Below, piece after piece: positions 8,462 through 16,271 of a DNA stretch of 64,000 bases (its first letter is position 1; the number at the start of each line of letters is the position of its first letter). A program made the translations under genes and the position numbers. The DNA is from Allomuricauda sp. F6463D. Its GTDB lineage: Bacteria > Bacteroidota > Bacteroidia > Flavobacteriales > Flavobacteriaceae. The stretch spans positions 1,138,160 to 1,202,159 of the forward strand of contig NZ_JALKAN010000001.1 in the NCBI RefSeq assembly GCF_023015965.1, written 5' to 3'. The notes below the pieces were generated by a model. The model was not told where the DNA came from. It did no database searches and was given only the letters and a program-made list of their open reading frames with translations.

Positions 8462-9868
8462 TTAAATGGTTTTGGAGGTTATTAGAAATAGACTAAATGA
8501 TATAGTGATCCATGCACCCAAGATCCATAGACTGGACACATTTGTGGATAATATTGCACTAAGTTCTGGGGGTTCGTAACTGAATTTTGGAAGTTTGCTC
8601 CAAAGATCAGCATCCGCTTGGTAGCTCCATTCCCCATAAGAAGAGTTTTGGGCAAAATTATCGTTCAAAAACTTTTGTGTTGCAATCCTATAGTCTTCCG
8701 CAGTATCGGAAAAATCCCAATGCGCAGTGTAATCGGTTTTGGCAATGGCCATACTTAAAAATCTGGTCGGTAGATATGGTGATACCACAGCCAAGCTCTG
8801 ATAAAGATTGGTTTGTTTGGAATACTGTTCTTTGAGGTAATTGTAATGCTTAAAATATATTTCCGCTTCGTGTTCTTCACCTTTTTGCATTCGGTAAGCA
8901 TCAAAATTAAAGGGGAGTTTGTGAATACTGTCCACACCATGTTCGGCAAGAACTTCTTGTTCCAACATTTTGGATTCCTTGCTCCACGGGTTATGACCGT
9001 CCAAACCATTCTTTTTGTCCTTGAGTACATTGGCCGCAAACTCTTGACGGGTAGGGTATGGATGTTTTGCTTCGGCAATATTACTGGCTGCTTTGGGTGC
9101 TGCCAAACAAGCCAAAATCCAAATAGATAGTGAAAGAACCAAGGCTATCCCCGATTTTTTAGCCTTTAAGGAAATGAATAAAACAATGTTGATGAAAATG
9201 ATATAGTATCCGATATAGACCAGAAATAACGAGAATAGGGATTGCCAACTGAACACCCCAAAATCTTTGAGGTTGGACAGTACCATCCCCGTAATCAAAA
9301 ATAATAGTAGCGATACGATAAAAATGGGAAAGAACAAGGCTGCCCATTTACCTAGAGCCCACTTCCAAGGGCTTATCCCCTGACTTTTCAATAAAGTTAA
9401 CGTACCCATTTCCCGTTCTTTGGTAAAACTGTTATAGCCTAAAAGAATGATGAGCAATGGAATAATAAAAAGTAGGATAAAGTCTGGAGTCAAATCACCA
9501 AACCTGGCTAATCCCGTTTGGTCGGCTGCGGCACTGAACTGGGCTTCGTTCCGTTTATGGGCTTCAAGAAATATAGAAGTTCCAACATATTTATCCACTC
9601 CTTGGTCCACCAAGGACAGTGGATATTTAGGTTTAAATGCGTAGGTACCATAATGGGCTGCGGAATGCGGGCTTTTCTCCCCCTGGTTATCCCAGATTGC
9701 CCTTTCCGTATTTTCGGCTATTTGATATTGTTCATTAATATTCTGGTATTGCCGTGCACTGATCCAAATGGCTACTCCCAATAGTAATACCACAATGGCA
9801 AAAGCGATTCGAACCCTACCATCCCTCCATAATTCCTTGTTCTCTTTTATAAAAGTCTTTCTGATCAT
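8462..9868 (-). CDS. ABC-2 type membrane permease (DUF3526-like), first subunit
   Basis: A 468-residue permease with the same architecture as its downstream neighbour: an N-terminal TM (about 21-38), a soluble loop, a TM block at about 128-255 containing the ABC-2 hallmark FTKEREMGTLTLLKSQG, a long soluble loop rich in His and Glu, and a C-terminal TM pair. The start codon overlaps the stop of the ATPase gene by 4 bp and the stop lies 2 bp before the second permease, indicating translational coupling. The soluble loop carries motifs such as LAEHGVDSIHKL. The substrate is unknown; co-occurrence with a TonB receptor and alkaline phosphatase suggests a metal-limitation context. Confidence 0.88.
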   Translation of the reverse strand: MIRKTFIKENKELWRDGRVRIAFAIVVLLLGVAIWISARQYQNINEQYQIAENTERAIWDNQGEKSPHSAAHYGTYAFKPKYPLSLVDQGVDKYVGTSIFLEAHKRNEAQFSAAADQTGLARFGDLTPDFILLFIIPLLIILLGYNSFTKEREMGTLTLLKSQGISPWKWALGKWAALFFPIFIVSLLLFLITGMVLSNLKDFGVFSWQSLFSLFLVYIGYYIIFINIVLFISLKAKKSGIALVLSLSIWILACLAAPKAASNIAEAKHPYPTRQEFAANVLKDKKNGLDGHNPWSKESKMLEQEVLAEHGVDSIHKLPFNFDAYRMQKGEEHEAEIYFKHYNYLKEQYSKQTNLYQSLAVVSPYLPTRFLSMAIAKTDYTAHWDFSDTAEDYRIATQKFLNDNFAQNSSYGEWSYQADADLWSKLPKFSYEPPELSAILSTNVSSLWILGAWITISFSLFLITSKTI

Positions 9869-10581
9869 GACAATACTTCTTTATAGTTCATGGTATCTAA
9901 ATAAGCCTTCTCCAACGCCGTGAGTGAAATGTCCTCGGCTACAAATTCCTGTTGAAGCTTTCCATCTTTCATAATCCCGATATGGGAGGCAACTTCCTTG
10001 GCGCGGAACAGATCATGTGTGGCCATTAATACAGCCACTCCTTTATTTTTCAATTTTTGCAATAATTCGCCAAATTCATTACTGGCTTTTGGATCTAAAC
10101 CAGAAGTAGGTTCGTCCAACAAGAGTACTTTGGTATCCTTGGCAAGCGCAAGGGCAATACCTACTTTCTGTCGCATTCCTTTGGAAAAGGTTGATATTCG
10201 TTTTTGAAAAGCTTCTTCCTGTAAACCAGACTCCTTTAAAAAAGCAGTCAGTTCGTGTGGTGACAATTTTTTTCCAGCAATACCCGAAAAATAATCCAGG
10301 TTTTCTATTGCAGAAAGACTAGGGTACAGCATTAGGTTTTCGGGAATATATGTAATGAATTCTTTGGTTTTTAAAGGGTTACGAGCTACATCGAGTCCGT
10401 TTATTTCGGCTGTGCCAGAGGTTTGTTTAATAAAACCCAACAACATATTAATGGTTGTGGATTTACCGGCACCATTTGCCCCTAGCAGACACAATATTTC
10501 CCCTTCTTTAACAGAGAGGCTTAAATTGTCTACAGCGGTAAAATCGCCAAATTTTTTTGTGAGCTTGTTTGTGGTGATCAT
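9865..10581 (-). CDS. ABC transporter ATP-binding protein for the twin DUF3526 permeases
   Basis: The ATPase of the ABC-2 system, about 238 residues from the preferred ATG at 10581 (MITTNKLTKKFGDFTAVD). Walker A is LGANGAGKSTTINMLLG, the signature is FSKGMRQKVGIALALA, Walker B is VLLLDEPTSGLD and the H-loop is MATHD. The open frame extends to 10668, but those 29 extra residues precede the conserved start and are probably untranslated. It overlaps the permease gene by 4 bp. It belongs to the CcmA/NosF-like branch of ATPases that serve ABC-2 exporters. Confidence 0.92.
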   Translation of the reverse strand: MITTNKLTKKFGDFTAVDNLSLSVKEGEILCLLGANGAGKSTTINMLLGFIKQTSGTAEINGLDVARNPLKTKEFITYIPENLMLYPSLSAIENLDYFSGIAGKKLSPHELTAFLKESGLQEEAFQKRISTFSKGMRQKVGIALALAKDTKVLLLDEPTSGLDPKASNEFGELLQKLKNKGVAVLMATHDLFRAKEVASHIGIMKDGKLQQEFVAEDISLTALEKAYLDTMNYKEVLS

Positions 10582-10922
10582 AATGGTTTTAGTTAGATAG
10601 TTTTTAAATAAATGAATGGACCTAGGTAGTATTGTCAATATTTTCTCAAATAGAATTATACATATCAAAAATCACCAAACACCAGTTCCTACCAACATTA
10701 ATGCGGAAACATAGCTTATCAAGCAATCTATATAATTGGAATGAAGACCCGTGTGGAAGTGGTGTGATTCACATTAAAAAATGATTCAAAGAAACCACTA
10801 ACGAAAAAGTCTTTTCAAAGGGGGTTTAAGAACAACTCAAACACTTGTACCAATGAATATACTTTGAGTGATTATTCACTAGTTGACAGTGAAAATTCAA
10901 TTAAAGAAAATCAAAGTAAATA
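10582..10922. other. Intergenic stretch without a recognisable gene
   Basis: About 340 bp lie between the ABC ATPase and the small secreted protein. I see no coding frame with family resemblance. A 7-bp inverted repeat (ACTCAAA 10835-10841, TTTGAGT 10863-10869) is the only structure. No copy of the GCAACwAwGTTGC dyad is present, so any promoter for the ABC operon here is not of that type. Confidence 0.5.
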
Positions 10923-11225
10923 TTAAAATGGTGGAGGTCTGGAGAAAAGCTGTCCAATGGCAAGAACGCCATCAGAAAGAAATTCATACTCCTTGGAATT
11001 TTGTTCTTGAGGAACAGGCTCAAGGATTAGAACTGCAAAATCGAAGCCTGTTGAAGATATTTGAGGTGTATGTTGACTTTTAACAACGTAGTCGCTAACA
11101 ATACAATGGGCGTAGTGATCTTCATCTCCACTATGGGCAAGTACATGAAGCCCAGCCATTTTCATCATTAGAAAAATAGCTAAAAAGAAAAAAACGATAC
11201 TATGTTTAAGGTAGCTCCGCTGCAT
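10923..11225 (-). CDS. Small exported His/Cys-containing protein
   Basis: A 100-residue protein with an N-terminal hydrophobic segment (about 10-30: IVFFFLAIFLMMKMAGLHVLA) followed by a short acidic and histidine-rich part, HSGDEDHYAHCIVSD. Such proteins commonly sit beside MerC genes in flavobacteria. The clustered His, Asp and Cys could coordinate a metal ion, but no enzyme motif is present. It is 59 bp downstream of the MerC gene and probably belongs to the same transcript that starts at the 12635-12673 promoter. Function unknown. Confidence 0.7.
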   Translation of the reverse strand: MQRSYLKHSIVFFFLAIFLMMKMAGLHVLAHSGDEDHYAHCIVSDYVVKSQHTPQISSTGFDFAVLILEPVPQEQNSKEYEFLSDGVLAIGQLFSRPPPF

Positions 11226-11284
11226 TGGGCCTTAAAGTTATTATAAATATTGATACGTTAATGTTGAAGTCACCAATTTTTCAA

Positions 11285-11680
11285 TCAAGAGTGACAATTT
11301 TTATGATTCCCTGTTGACTTTAAAAGTTTAAAATTTACAAAATGAGCCACAGAAACCATTAATGCTCCTCCTCCTGTATTTATGGTTTCCCATGTTTCAC
11401 CGAAATCAAATCTACCCAATATAATTAGACAAAAACCAACAGTGGCAATTAGCAGTGGCATAGATTTACGATGCGCCGTTCTATAACTTGGCAACAATGA
11501 AACAAAGACAAATACCACAGCAAGGCCTATAAAGAGCCATTCTATGATAGGGTTATGTAAAAAATGAAGACTTGCCATAGAGGAGAATGAAAGTACAATA
11601 GGCACTGCGGCACAGTGGATGGCGCATATAAGAGAGCTAAAAAGAGCTATAACATCAAAAGTTGGACTATTCGTTTTCAT
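11285..11680 (-). CDS. MerC-domain membrane protein
   Basis: A 131-residue inner-membrane protein with four predicted TM helices and the MerC signature near the N-terminus, ALFSSLICAIHCAAVPIVLS (Cys-x2-His-Cys on the first helix). Classical MerC carries mercuric ions, but chromosomal MerC-domain proteins of Bacteroidota usually lie in metal-homeostasis neighbourhoods without other mer genes, as here. It starts 16 bp after the stop of the thioredoxin-reductase-like gene and is co-transcribed with it. Export or import of zinc or another soft metal is inferred, not shown. Confidence 0.88.
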   Translation of the reverse strand: MKTNSPTFDVIALFSSLICAIHCAAVPIVLSFSSMASLHFLHNPIIEWLFIGLAVVFVFVSLLPSYRTAHRKSMPLLIATVGFCLIILGRFDFGETWETINTGGGALMVSVAHFVNFKLLKSTGNHKNCHS

Positions 11681-11696
11681 TGTTGTATTTTATAAT

Positions 11697-12605
11697 TTAA
11701 AAAGATTCTTGTGAAAGCTCCATGTTTGCAATAGCACCAGCTGCGTTTCCCGATGCCACAGCTTGGGCAACAGAACGCATGGGAACACAATTGTCCCCAC
11801 ATGCGAAAACACCGGGAACTGTGGTTTTTTGAAAAGAATCTGTTTTAATAAATCCATTATCGGTAAGTTCACAACCAAGCAACTTGGGAATATCGGTACT
11901 TTGTTCAAATGGGATACCTGCATAAATGGCCGCAAAGGACATGTGATCACCATTATCAAGAATCACTTCGTGGAGATGTCCATTCTTGTGTTCTATGCTC
12001 ATTATTTTTTGATTTACCATTTTAACGCCATGTTTCTGAAGTATTTCCACCTCTTCTTTGGTAAAGTTCGAAACTTCGTCGCCCAGAATGGTAAGGTCAT
12101 CCGTAAGGTTGGTTAACAGTGGCGTCAAGTGCAAAGCTTTTTTGGCCGAAGCTATTATAGCAGTTTTCTTATGTCGGTATTCGTATCCATGACAATAAGG
12201 ACAATGTATTATTGATATCCCCCAACACTCTTGAAAACCGGGTATTTCCGGTATTATATCCTTAATACCTGTTGCCAATATTATTTTTTGTCCCTCGAAC
12301 ACATCACCAGATGCAATACTAACGGAAAAACCATGTTTGCATGGGGTAATAGTTATGGCGAAGCCATCGATTACCTCAACATTATCATATTTCCGCACTT
12401 GATGCATTGCCAGTGCCGCAATTTCTTTAGGAGCTTTTCCATCTTGGGTTAAAAAATTATGAGAAAATGGGGTTTGCACATTACATGGTTTGCCTCCATC
12501 AATAACCAAAGTTGGTCTTAACGACCTTCCTAGCGCCATCGCCGCAGAAAGCCCTGCATAACTCCCTCCTATTACAATAACATCATATGTCGGATACGTT
12601 CCCAT
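11697..12605 (-). CDS. Thioredoxin-reductase-like NAD(P)/FAD oxidoreductase
   Basis: A 302-residue flavoprotein with an N-terminal FAD-binding GxGxxG-type loop (VIGGSYAGLSAAMALGRS), a central segment with the redox-type motif CPYCHGYE at the expected place of the thioredoxin reductase disulfide, and a C-terminal FAD motif GVFACGDN. The length is that of bacterial thioredoxin reductases. The Cys-Pro-Tyr-Cys-His variant is frequent in stand-alone TrxB-like enzymes whose partner is not known. It is the first gene after the dyad-controlled promoter and precedes MerC by 16 bp, which suggests induction with the metal locus. Confidence 0.9.
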   Translation of the reverse strand: MGTYPTYDVIVIGGSYAGLSAAMALGRSLRPTLVIDGGKPCNVQTPFSHNFLTQDGKAPKEIAALAMHQVRKYDNVEVIDGFAITITPCKHGFSVSIASGDVFEGQKIILATGIKDIIPEIPGFQECWGISIIHCPYCHGYEYRHKKTAIIASAKKALHLTPLLTNLTDDLTILGDEVSNFTKEEVEILQKHGVKMVNQKIMSIEHKNGHLHEVILDNGDHMSFAAIYAGIPFEQSTDIPKLLGCELTDNGFIKTDSFQKTTVPGVFACGDNCVPMRSVAQAVASGNAAGAIANMELSQESF

Positions 12606-12634
12606 AAAGTAAATTCTATCGCTGGAATATTTGT

Positions 12635-12673
12635 CAAACTTAGGAATAAAATATTTTATTGCAACAATGTTGC
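12635..12673 (-). promoter_or_regulatory. Promoter with overlapping dyad operator for the TrxB-like/MerC operon
   Basis: The perfect dyad GCAACAATGTTGC lies at 12661-12673. On the minus strand its GTTG (12662-12665) is followed after exactly 19 bp by TAAGTTTG (12635-12642), an exact -7 match. Geometry, sequence core and distance to the start codon (about 56 bp) equal those of the site before the TonB receptor at 939-979. The two units are therefore probably one regulon under a dimeric repressor. Confidence 0.72.
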
Positions 12674-12825
12674 GTTAATTATTTGTCTTAAGATTATCCT
12701 ACGAACAAAACCAGGGATTTTGCTTGTAGTATTGTAGTGTATAAAAATGGTGATCTATAAACACCTTTGGCTTAAAATTGATATTGACACCACTACAACA
12801 TCTATTGACTGAAGTGCTTAATCAC

Positions 12826-13077
12826 GTGTTCCAAAGTTTTAAAAATAGCTGACACGGGAGTAGGGAATACAGAAAGCGTTATACAGTATACGTTACAACA
12901 TAGCTATGCTACCCATGTATTGGAAGGTGGAACCGAATACGCTATATCCAAGAACTTTTATGGCATAATTGTCCCAAGACCACCATGATCTACACCCATG
13001 TGGCGGCAAAAAGGGTCAAACACATCAATAACCCATTTGATGACCTAAAATTATCTTTATATTGCATAAAACGTTGA
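12826..13077 (+). pseudogene. Decayed tyrosine recombinase (integrase), C-terminal catalytic part
   Basis: A translation broken by frameshifts shows the catalytic end of a phage/integron-type tyrosine recombinase: VFQSFKNS, then YTLQHSYATHVLEGGTEY, then after a frameshift YIQELLWHNCPKTTMIYTHV, then AAKRVKHINNPFDDLKL and stop at 13075-13077. The box II arginine of (T)LRHSYATH is replaced by Gln, the (G)H motif reads WH, and the nucleophile tyrosine of MIYTHV is still present. At least one in-frame stop and one frameshift make it inactive. It lies directly in front of the first palindromic site and points the same way as the cassette genes. The N-terminal half is absent. Confidence 0.8.
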
Positions 13078-13078
13078 A

Positions 13079-13171
13079 AACTATACTGAACCATAAATTA
13101 CAAAACTTGGGCATAGCCAGCCAAATTGGCGGTATATGCCCAACAAAGTTCAGCATATAATCAAGTTGCCA
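13079..13171 (+). repeat. attC-like palindromic site 1 (head of cassette array)
   Basis: An imperfect palindrome of about 95 bp. The outer arms are CTATACTGAAC (13081 onward) and GTTCAGCATATAA (13148-13160). The inner arms are GGGCATA with TATGCCC around the loop GCCAAATTGGC. It ends in AAGTTGCC, where GTT (13165-13167) would be the crossover position. It is less regular than the later sites but occupies the same position relative to the first cassette gene. Confidence 0.55.
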
Positions 13172-13190
13172 ACAATTAAAACAAACCGAA

Positions 13191-14048
13191 GTGAAAGGAG
13201 AATGTGCATTATATAAAATTGAATCGGTATTAAGAGAAAGTCACATTTATCCAAGATTTGTAGTTAATCACACGAAAAAAACTGGCTCGAAATTCTTTAG
13301 AAAAGTAGTAAACCCAAATAAGAGAGAACAAGATGGTGTGAAATTACACCTTTTAAGTGAAGATGCTGAACAAGAGTTTTCAAAAAGAGAAAAATGGTTC
13401 GCAGAAAATATATATGTTCCTTATTTAGGAGGAAAATTGGAACTTCCTTACGATGAAAATATGTACTATTTTGCTACATCTTTTCTTTGGAGAATTTTAG
13501 CATTAAATTTCAAAACTGACCCGAGTTTAAGTAATTACTGGTATTATGACATTTTGGTAGAAGCGGAAAAAGAATGGAGAGAATATTTAGTAAATGGAAC
13601 AAAACCTAAAACGTTTTCAAAAACTAACTTGTTTTTTACTGACAGAGTTTTGGAAAATAACACAGATTTAAAAGGTGTTGATTTCTATTGCACAAGAGTT
13701 ATGGATGCTACAGTTGTGGATAACGAACCACATACTTGTCTTTTAGTTTATGGAAAGTTCAATCGATTTATTTTTTGGAGTGTTTTAAAAAATTATGGCG
13801 GAGAAGATTTGCTTGGAGAAGTTGACATTAATCCAAATGGTGGAGTTTTCAAAATTCCTCAAAAACTTGAATACTTTCCATTAATTTCATTTTTAGGAAA
13901 TAGAATTAGAGAGGTTAATAGTTTTCCTCTTCCAAATAAAGAACAACAAGATAAAATTGAAAAAGAAATAATGAGAAACCCAGAAGAATTTTGGAATTCT
14001 GACGTTGGAAAATCATTATATAATGACAAATTTAATTTAGAACAATAA
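13191..14048 (+). CDS. Hypothetical protein, HNH-like zinc-binding family with lost cysteines (cassette 1)
   Basis: A 285-residue protein starting at GTG (no usable ATG nearby). The N-terminal 75 residues resemble a Bacteroidota family that normally begins with a CxxC-SHI(I/Y)P module and a second LLC-x2-CEQ-x-FSK module. Here the residues read CALYKIESVLRESHIYPRF and LLSEDAEQEFSKRE, so most predicted zinc-binding cysteines are replaced. The rest (about 80-285) has no motif I recognise. It is the first gene of the array, AT-rich compared with flanking genes. Its 5' boundary GTTGCCAACA is complementary at 8 of 10 positions to the start of the next site. Family assignment is from memory; no function is claimed. 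Confidence 0.75.
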   Translation: MKGECALYKIESVLRESHIYPRFVVNHTKKTGSKFFRKVVNPNKREQDGVKLHLLSEDAEQEFSKREKWFAENIYVPYLGGKLELPYDENMYYFATSFLWRILALNFKTDPSLSNYWYYDILVEAEKEWREYLVNGTKPKTFSKTNLFFTDRVLENNTDLKGVDFYCTRVMDATVVDNEPHTCLLVYGKFNRFIFWSVLKNYGGEDLLGEVDINPNGGVFKIPQKLEYFPLISFLGNRIREVNSFPLPNKEQQDKIEKEIMRNPEEFWNSDVGKSLYNDKFNLEQ

Positions 14049-14049
14049 C

Positions 14050-14251
14050 TATTGCCAACACAGTATATAGCTCATAGCTAATCAGTTGCTTAATTGAAGT
14101 TAAGGCATATTTGCAAAGTCGCCAAATTTTTAAATTTGACGATTTCCAATAAAAAAGATAAATAGTAAAATTTAAAAATTTGGCTTGTGCTTAATCCGAA
14201 AATAATTTTCTAATTTGCACGCTACGAGCCATATACATCAACGTTGGCAAT
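14050..14251 (+). repeat. attC-like palindromic site 2
   Basis: A 200-bp imperfect palindrome starting TATTGCCAAC (14050-14059) and ending ACGTTGGCAA (14241-14250). The outer arms GTATATAGCTCATAGC (14063-14078) and GCTACGAGCCATATAC (14221-14236) pair at 14 of 16 positions. The inner arms at 14121-14140 and 14165-14184 pair at 18 of 20. About 90 percent of its core is repeated in the site at 16052-16253, although the genes on either side are unrelated. Confidence 0.75.
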
Positions 14252-14261
14252 AATTTAAGAA

Positions 14262-15053
14262 ATGAGAAAAATTACATTTATATTTTATATTATCGGACTT
14301 TCAAACTGTTTTGGACAAACTGAAAAATTTGAATCTGAATCCGACATTGAGTCTTACCTAAACCAACGCAAAGTCAATTTATCTGAACCAATAACTCTAA
14401 AAAGCGGAATATTGACAACGAAAAACATCTTAATGGGCTTTGACGGAAAACCAGCGCATATCAGTGAAATAAGAATAGAATTGAAAGGTGTTGAGGGAAT
14501 TGAAACTGAATTCTATGAAAAAACAAACATTACTGCCTTAAAGTTCACTTCAAATAAGAACAATTCAATCCAAGAAAAACAAATGAATTCAGAGGGGTTT
14601 TTTAAAAGAAAATCTTCCGAAATAAATTTAAGATTCGTAAAAAAAGAAACTCTTTCAGAGTTACTTGACTTTTTCAATAATTACAAGTCAGACCCTAACT
14701 TTACGAATAATGAAAAGTTCGATTCATTTATTTATAAATTTTGCTTAAATGAAGAATTTCAGCTTGACAGAGTAAAATTCCCTTTAAAATTGAGTTATAG
14801 AAAAGACTTTGAAAATTATAATGCGGCTTTATTTGATACTATCATTTCAAAGAAAAGTTGGAAACACGACGATTTATATTATGACCAAGTAGCAAGATTC
14901 CAGACCTATGATAATCATCAAAAGGAGTTAAGAGATACTGACGAAAGAGTTGTTCATTATAAGGGAATTGAGAACGGTAGAGATTTAGCATATTTTTTTG
15001 AACGGATAAAAGGACTTTGGTATTTAACCGCTATTGAAAATAAAACTGATTAA
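14262..15053 (+). CDS. Hypothetical secreted protein (cassette 2)
   Basis: A 263-residue protein with a clear signal peptide (MRKITFIFYIIGLSNCFGQ), so it is exported to the periplasm or surface. The mature part is rich in Lys, Glu, Asn and Phe and predicted to be mixed alpha/beta. It contains no catalytic motif that I recognise. The start lies 11 bp after the upstream site, typical of this array, and no separate promoter is visible. Its 5' boundary GTTGGCAATA pairs perfectly (10 of 10) with TATTGCCAAC at the start of the next site, marking one cassette unit from 14243 to the next crossover. Confidence 0.78.
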   Translation: MRKITFIFYIIGLSNCFGQTEKFESESDIESYLNQRKVNLSEPITLKSGILTTKNILMGFDGKPAHISEIRIELKGVEGIETEFYEKTNITALKFTSNKNNSIQEKQMNSEGFFKRKSSEINLRFVKKETLSELLDFFNNYKSDPNFTNNEKFDSFIYKFCLNEEFQLDRVKFPLKLSYRKDFENYNAALFDTIISKKSWKHDDLYYDQVARFQTYDNHQKELRDTDERVVHYKGIENGRDLAYFFERIKGLWYLTAIENKTD

Positions 15054-15057
15054 AAAA

Positions 15058-15197
15058 CTATTGCCAACAATGTATAACCGCAATTATGGCGGATTCTACT
15101 ACGTCCGAATCCACTCGGAATTACTAAAGTCTGTGCCAAACCGAAAATTACCGCATACTAACCCGTAACTGACGGTTATACTAGACCGTTGTGTGTA
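15058..15197 (+). repeat. attC-like palindromic site 3
   Basis: A 140-bp imperfect palindrome starting TATTGCCAAC (15059-15068) and ending ACCGTTGTGTG (15185-15195). The arms GTATAACCG (15072-15080) and CGGTTATAC (15173-15181) are perfectly complementary. Its centre sequence differs from sites 2 and 4, so only ends and architecture are conserved, as in integron attC sites. Confidence 0.75.
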
Positions 15198-15221
15198 ATA
15201 CCCAAAAAACCCGAAACCTAA

Positions 15222-16037
15222 ATGAACTCTATCAAACTAAATGACATTTTAAAATTAGAAAATCTAAATAACACCAAAATTAGATTTAATTTAATGTTTG
15301 GAGGAAATTGGAATCCAATTGAAATGTTTAAGAATAATGAAATGGAAACTATTCTTGGTGGACATTATTGGAATTACGATAAAAAGAAATCATATAAATC
15401 AGGACAAATTACAGTAGGATTTATTCGTATAAAAAACAATGAAAATCTTTGGCTTTTATTTCATATTGGAAAAGTTACAAAAGATTTAAATCTACAAAAC
15501 GCAGTTGGTTACGAATATGAAACCTTGACTGAATACGAAAAATATTTTGGTCGAATAATAGTAAGATTTAAGAATAAATCCCAAAATATGGTTAGAAAAG
15601 CAACTTCCGTAATTGACGACTGCGAAATTGCTCAAATTCTACCAGATATTTTTGATAATGATATTTTTCCAGGTTATGATAAAGTAAATATATCGTGGAA
15701 AGAACTTTCAAGAGTAATTACAAAAGACACTTGGAAAACAGCATTGAGAAACCAAAAAGGAGTTTACTTAATTACTGATACTTCTAATGGAAAAATGTAT
15801 GTTGGTTCAGCTTACGGAGACGAAATGATTTTAAATCGTTGGAAATCCTATGTGAAAATTGGAAATGGTGGAAATAAAGAACTGAAAAATTTAGAATTTG
15901 ACCATATAAAAGAACACTTCCGATTTTCAATTTTGGATATATTCAAATCAACAACCGAAAACGAAACAATAATTGAAAGAGAAAGTTGGTGGAAAGAAAC
16001 TTTATTAAGTCGAAAATTTGGCTATAATGCGAATTAA
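15222..16037 (+). CDS. GIY-YIG nuclease family protein (cassette 3)
   Basis: A 271-residue protein. The C-terminal part (about 180-271) is a GIY-YIG endonuclease-like domain: GVYLITDTSNGKMYVGSA, a basic segment with NRW, and a downstream acidic residue in ETIIERESWWKE. The N-terminal 175 residues have no motif I recognise, although FGRIIVRFKN and related strands suggest a binding domain. GIY-YIG proteins cut DNA, so a role in defence or mobility is possible, but nothing here proves one. The cassette boundary GTTGTGTGTA (15188-15197) pairs at 9 of 10 positions with TACACCCAAC of the next site. Confidence 0.82.
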   Translation: MNSIKLNDILKLENLNNTKIRFNLMFGGNWNPIEMFKNNEMETILGGHYWNYDKKKSYKSGQITVGFIRIKNNENLWLLFHIGKVTKDLNLQNAVGYEYETLTEYEKYFGRIIVRFKNKSQNMVRKATSVIDDCEIAQILPDIFDNDIFPGYDKVNISWKELSRVITKDTWKTALRNQKGVYLITDTSNGKMYVGSAYGDEMILNRWKSYVKIGNGGNKELKNLEFDHIKEHFRFSILDIFKSTTENETIIERESWWKETLLSRKFGYNAN

Positions 16038-16051
16038 GAACGAAAAAGTAC

Positions 16052-16253
16052 TACACCCAACAAAGTATATAGCTCATAGCTTGGTAGTTCCTTAAATGAA
16101 GTTAATGCATATTTGGAAAGTCGCCAAATTTTTAAATTTGACTATTTCCAACAAAAAAGATAAATAGTAAAATTTAAAAATCTGGCTTGTGCTTAATCCG
16201 AAAATAATTTTCTAATTTGCACGCTAAGAGTCATATACAAGACCGTTAGCTGC
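16052..16253 (+). repeat. attC-like palindromic site 4
   Basis: A 200-bp palindrome starting TACACCCAAC (16052-16061) and ending ACCGTTAGCTGC (16243-16253). It carries the arms GTATATAGCTCATAGC and GCTAAGAGTCATATAC. The core is about 90 percent identical to the site at 14050-14251, including the AT-rich inner stem. Confidence 0.75.
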
Positions 16254-16271
16254 AAGTTTGACCAAAAACCT

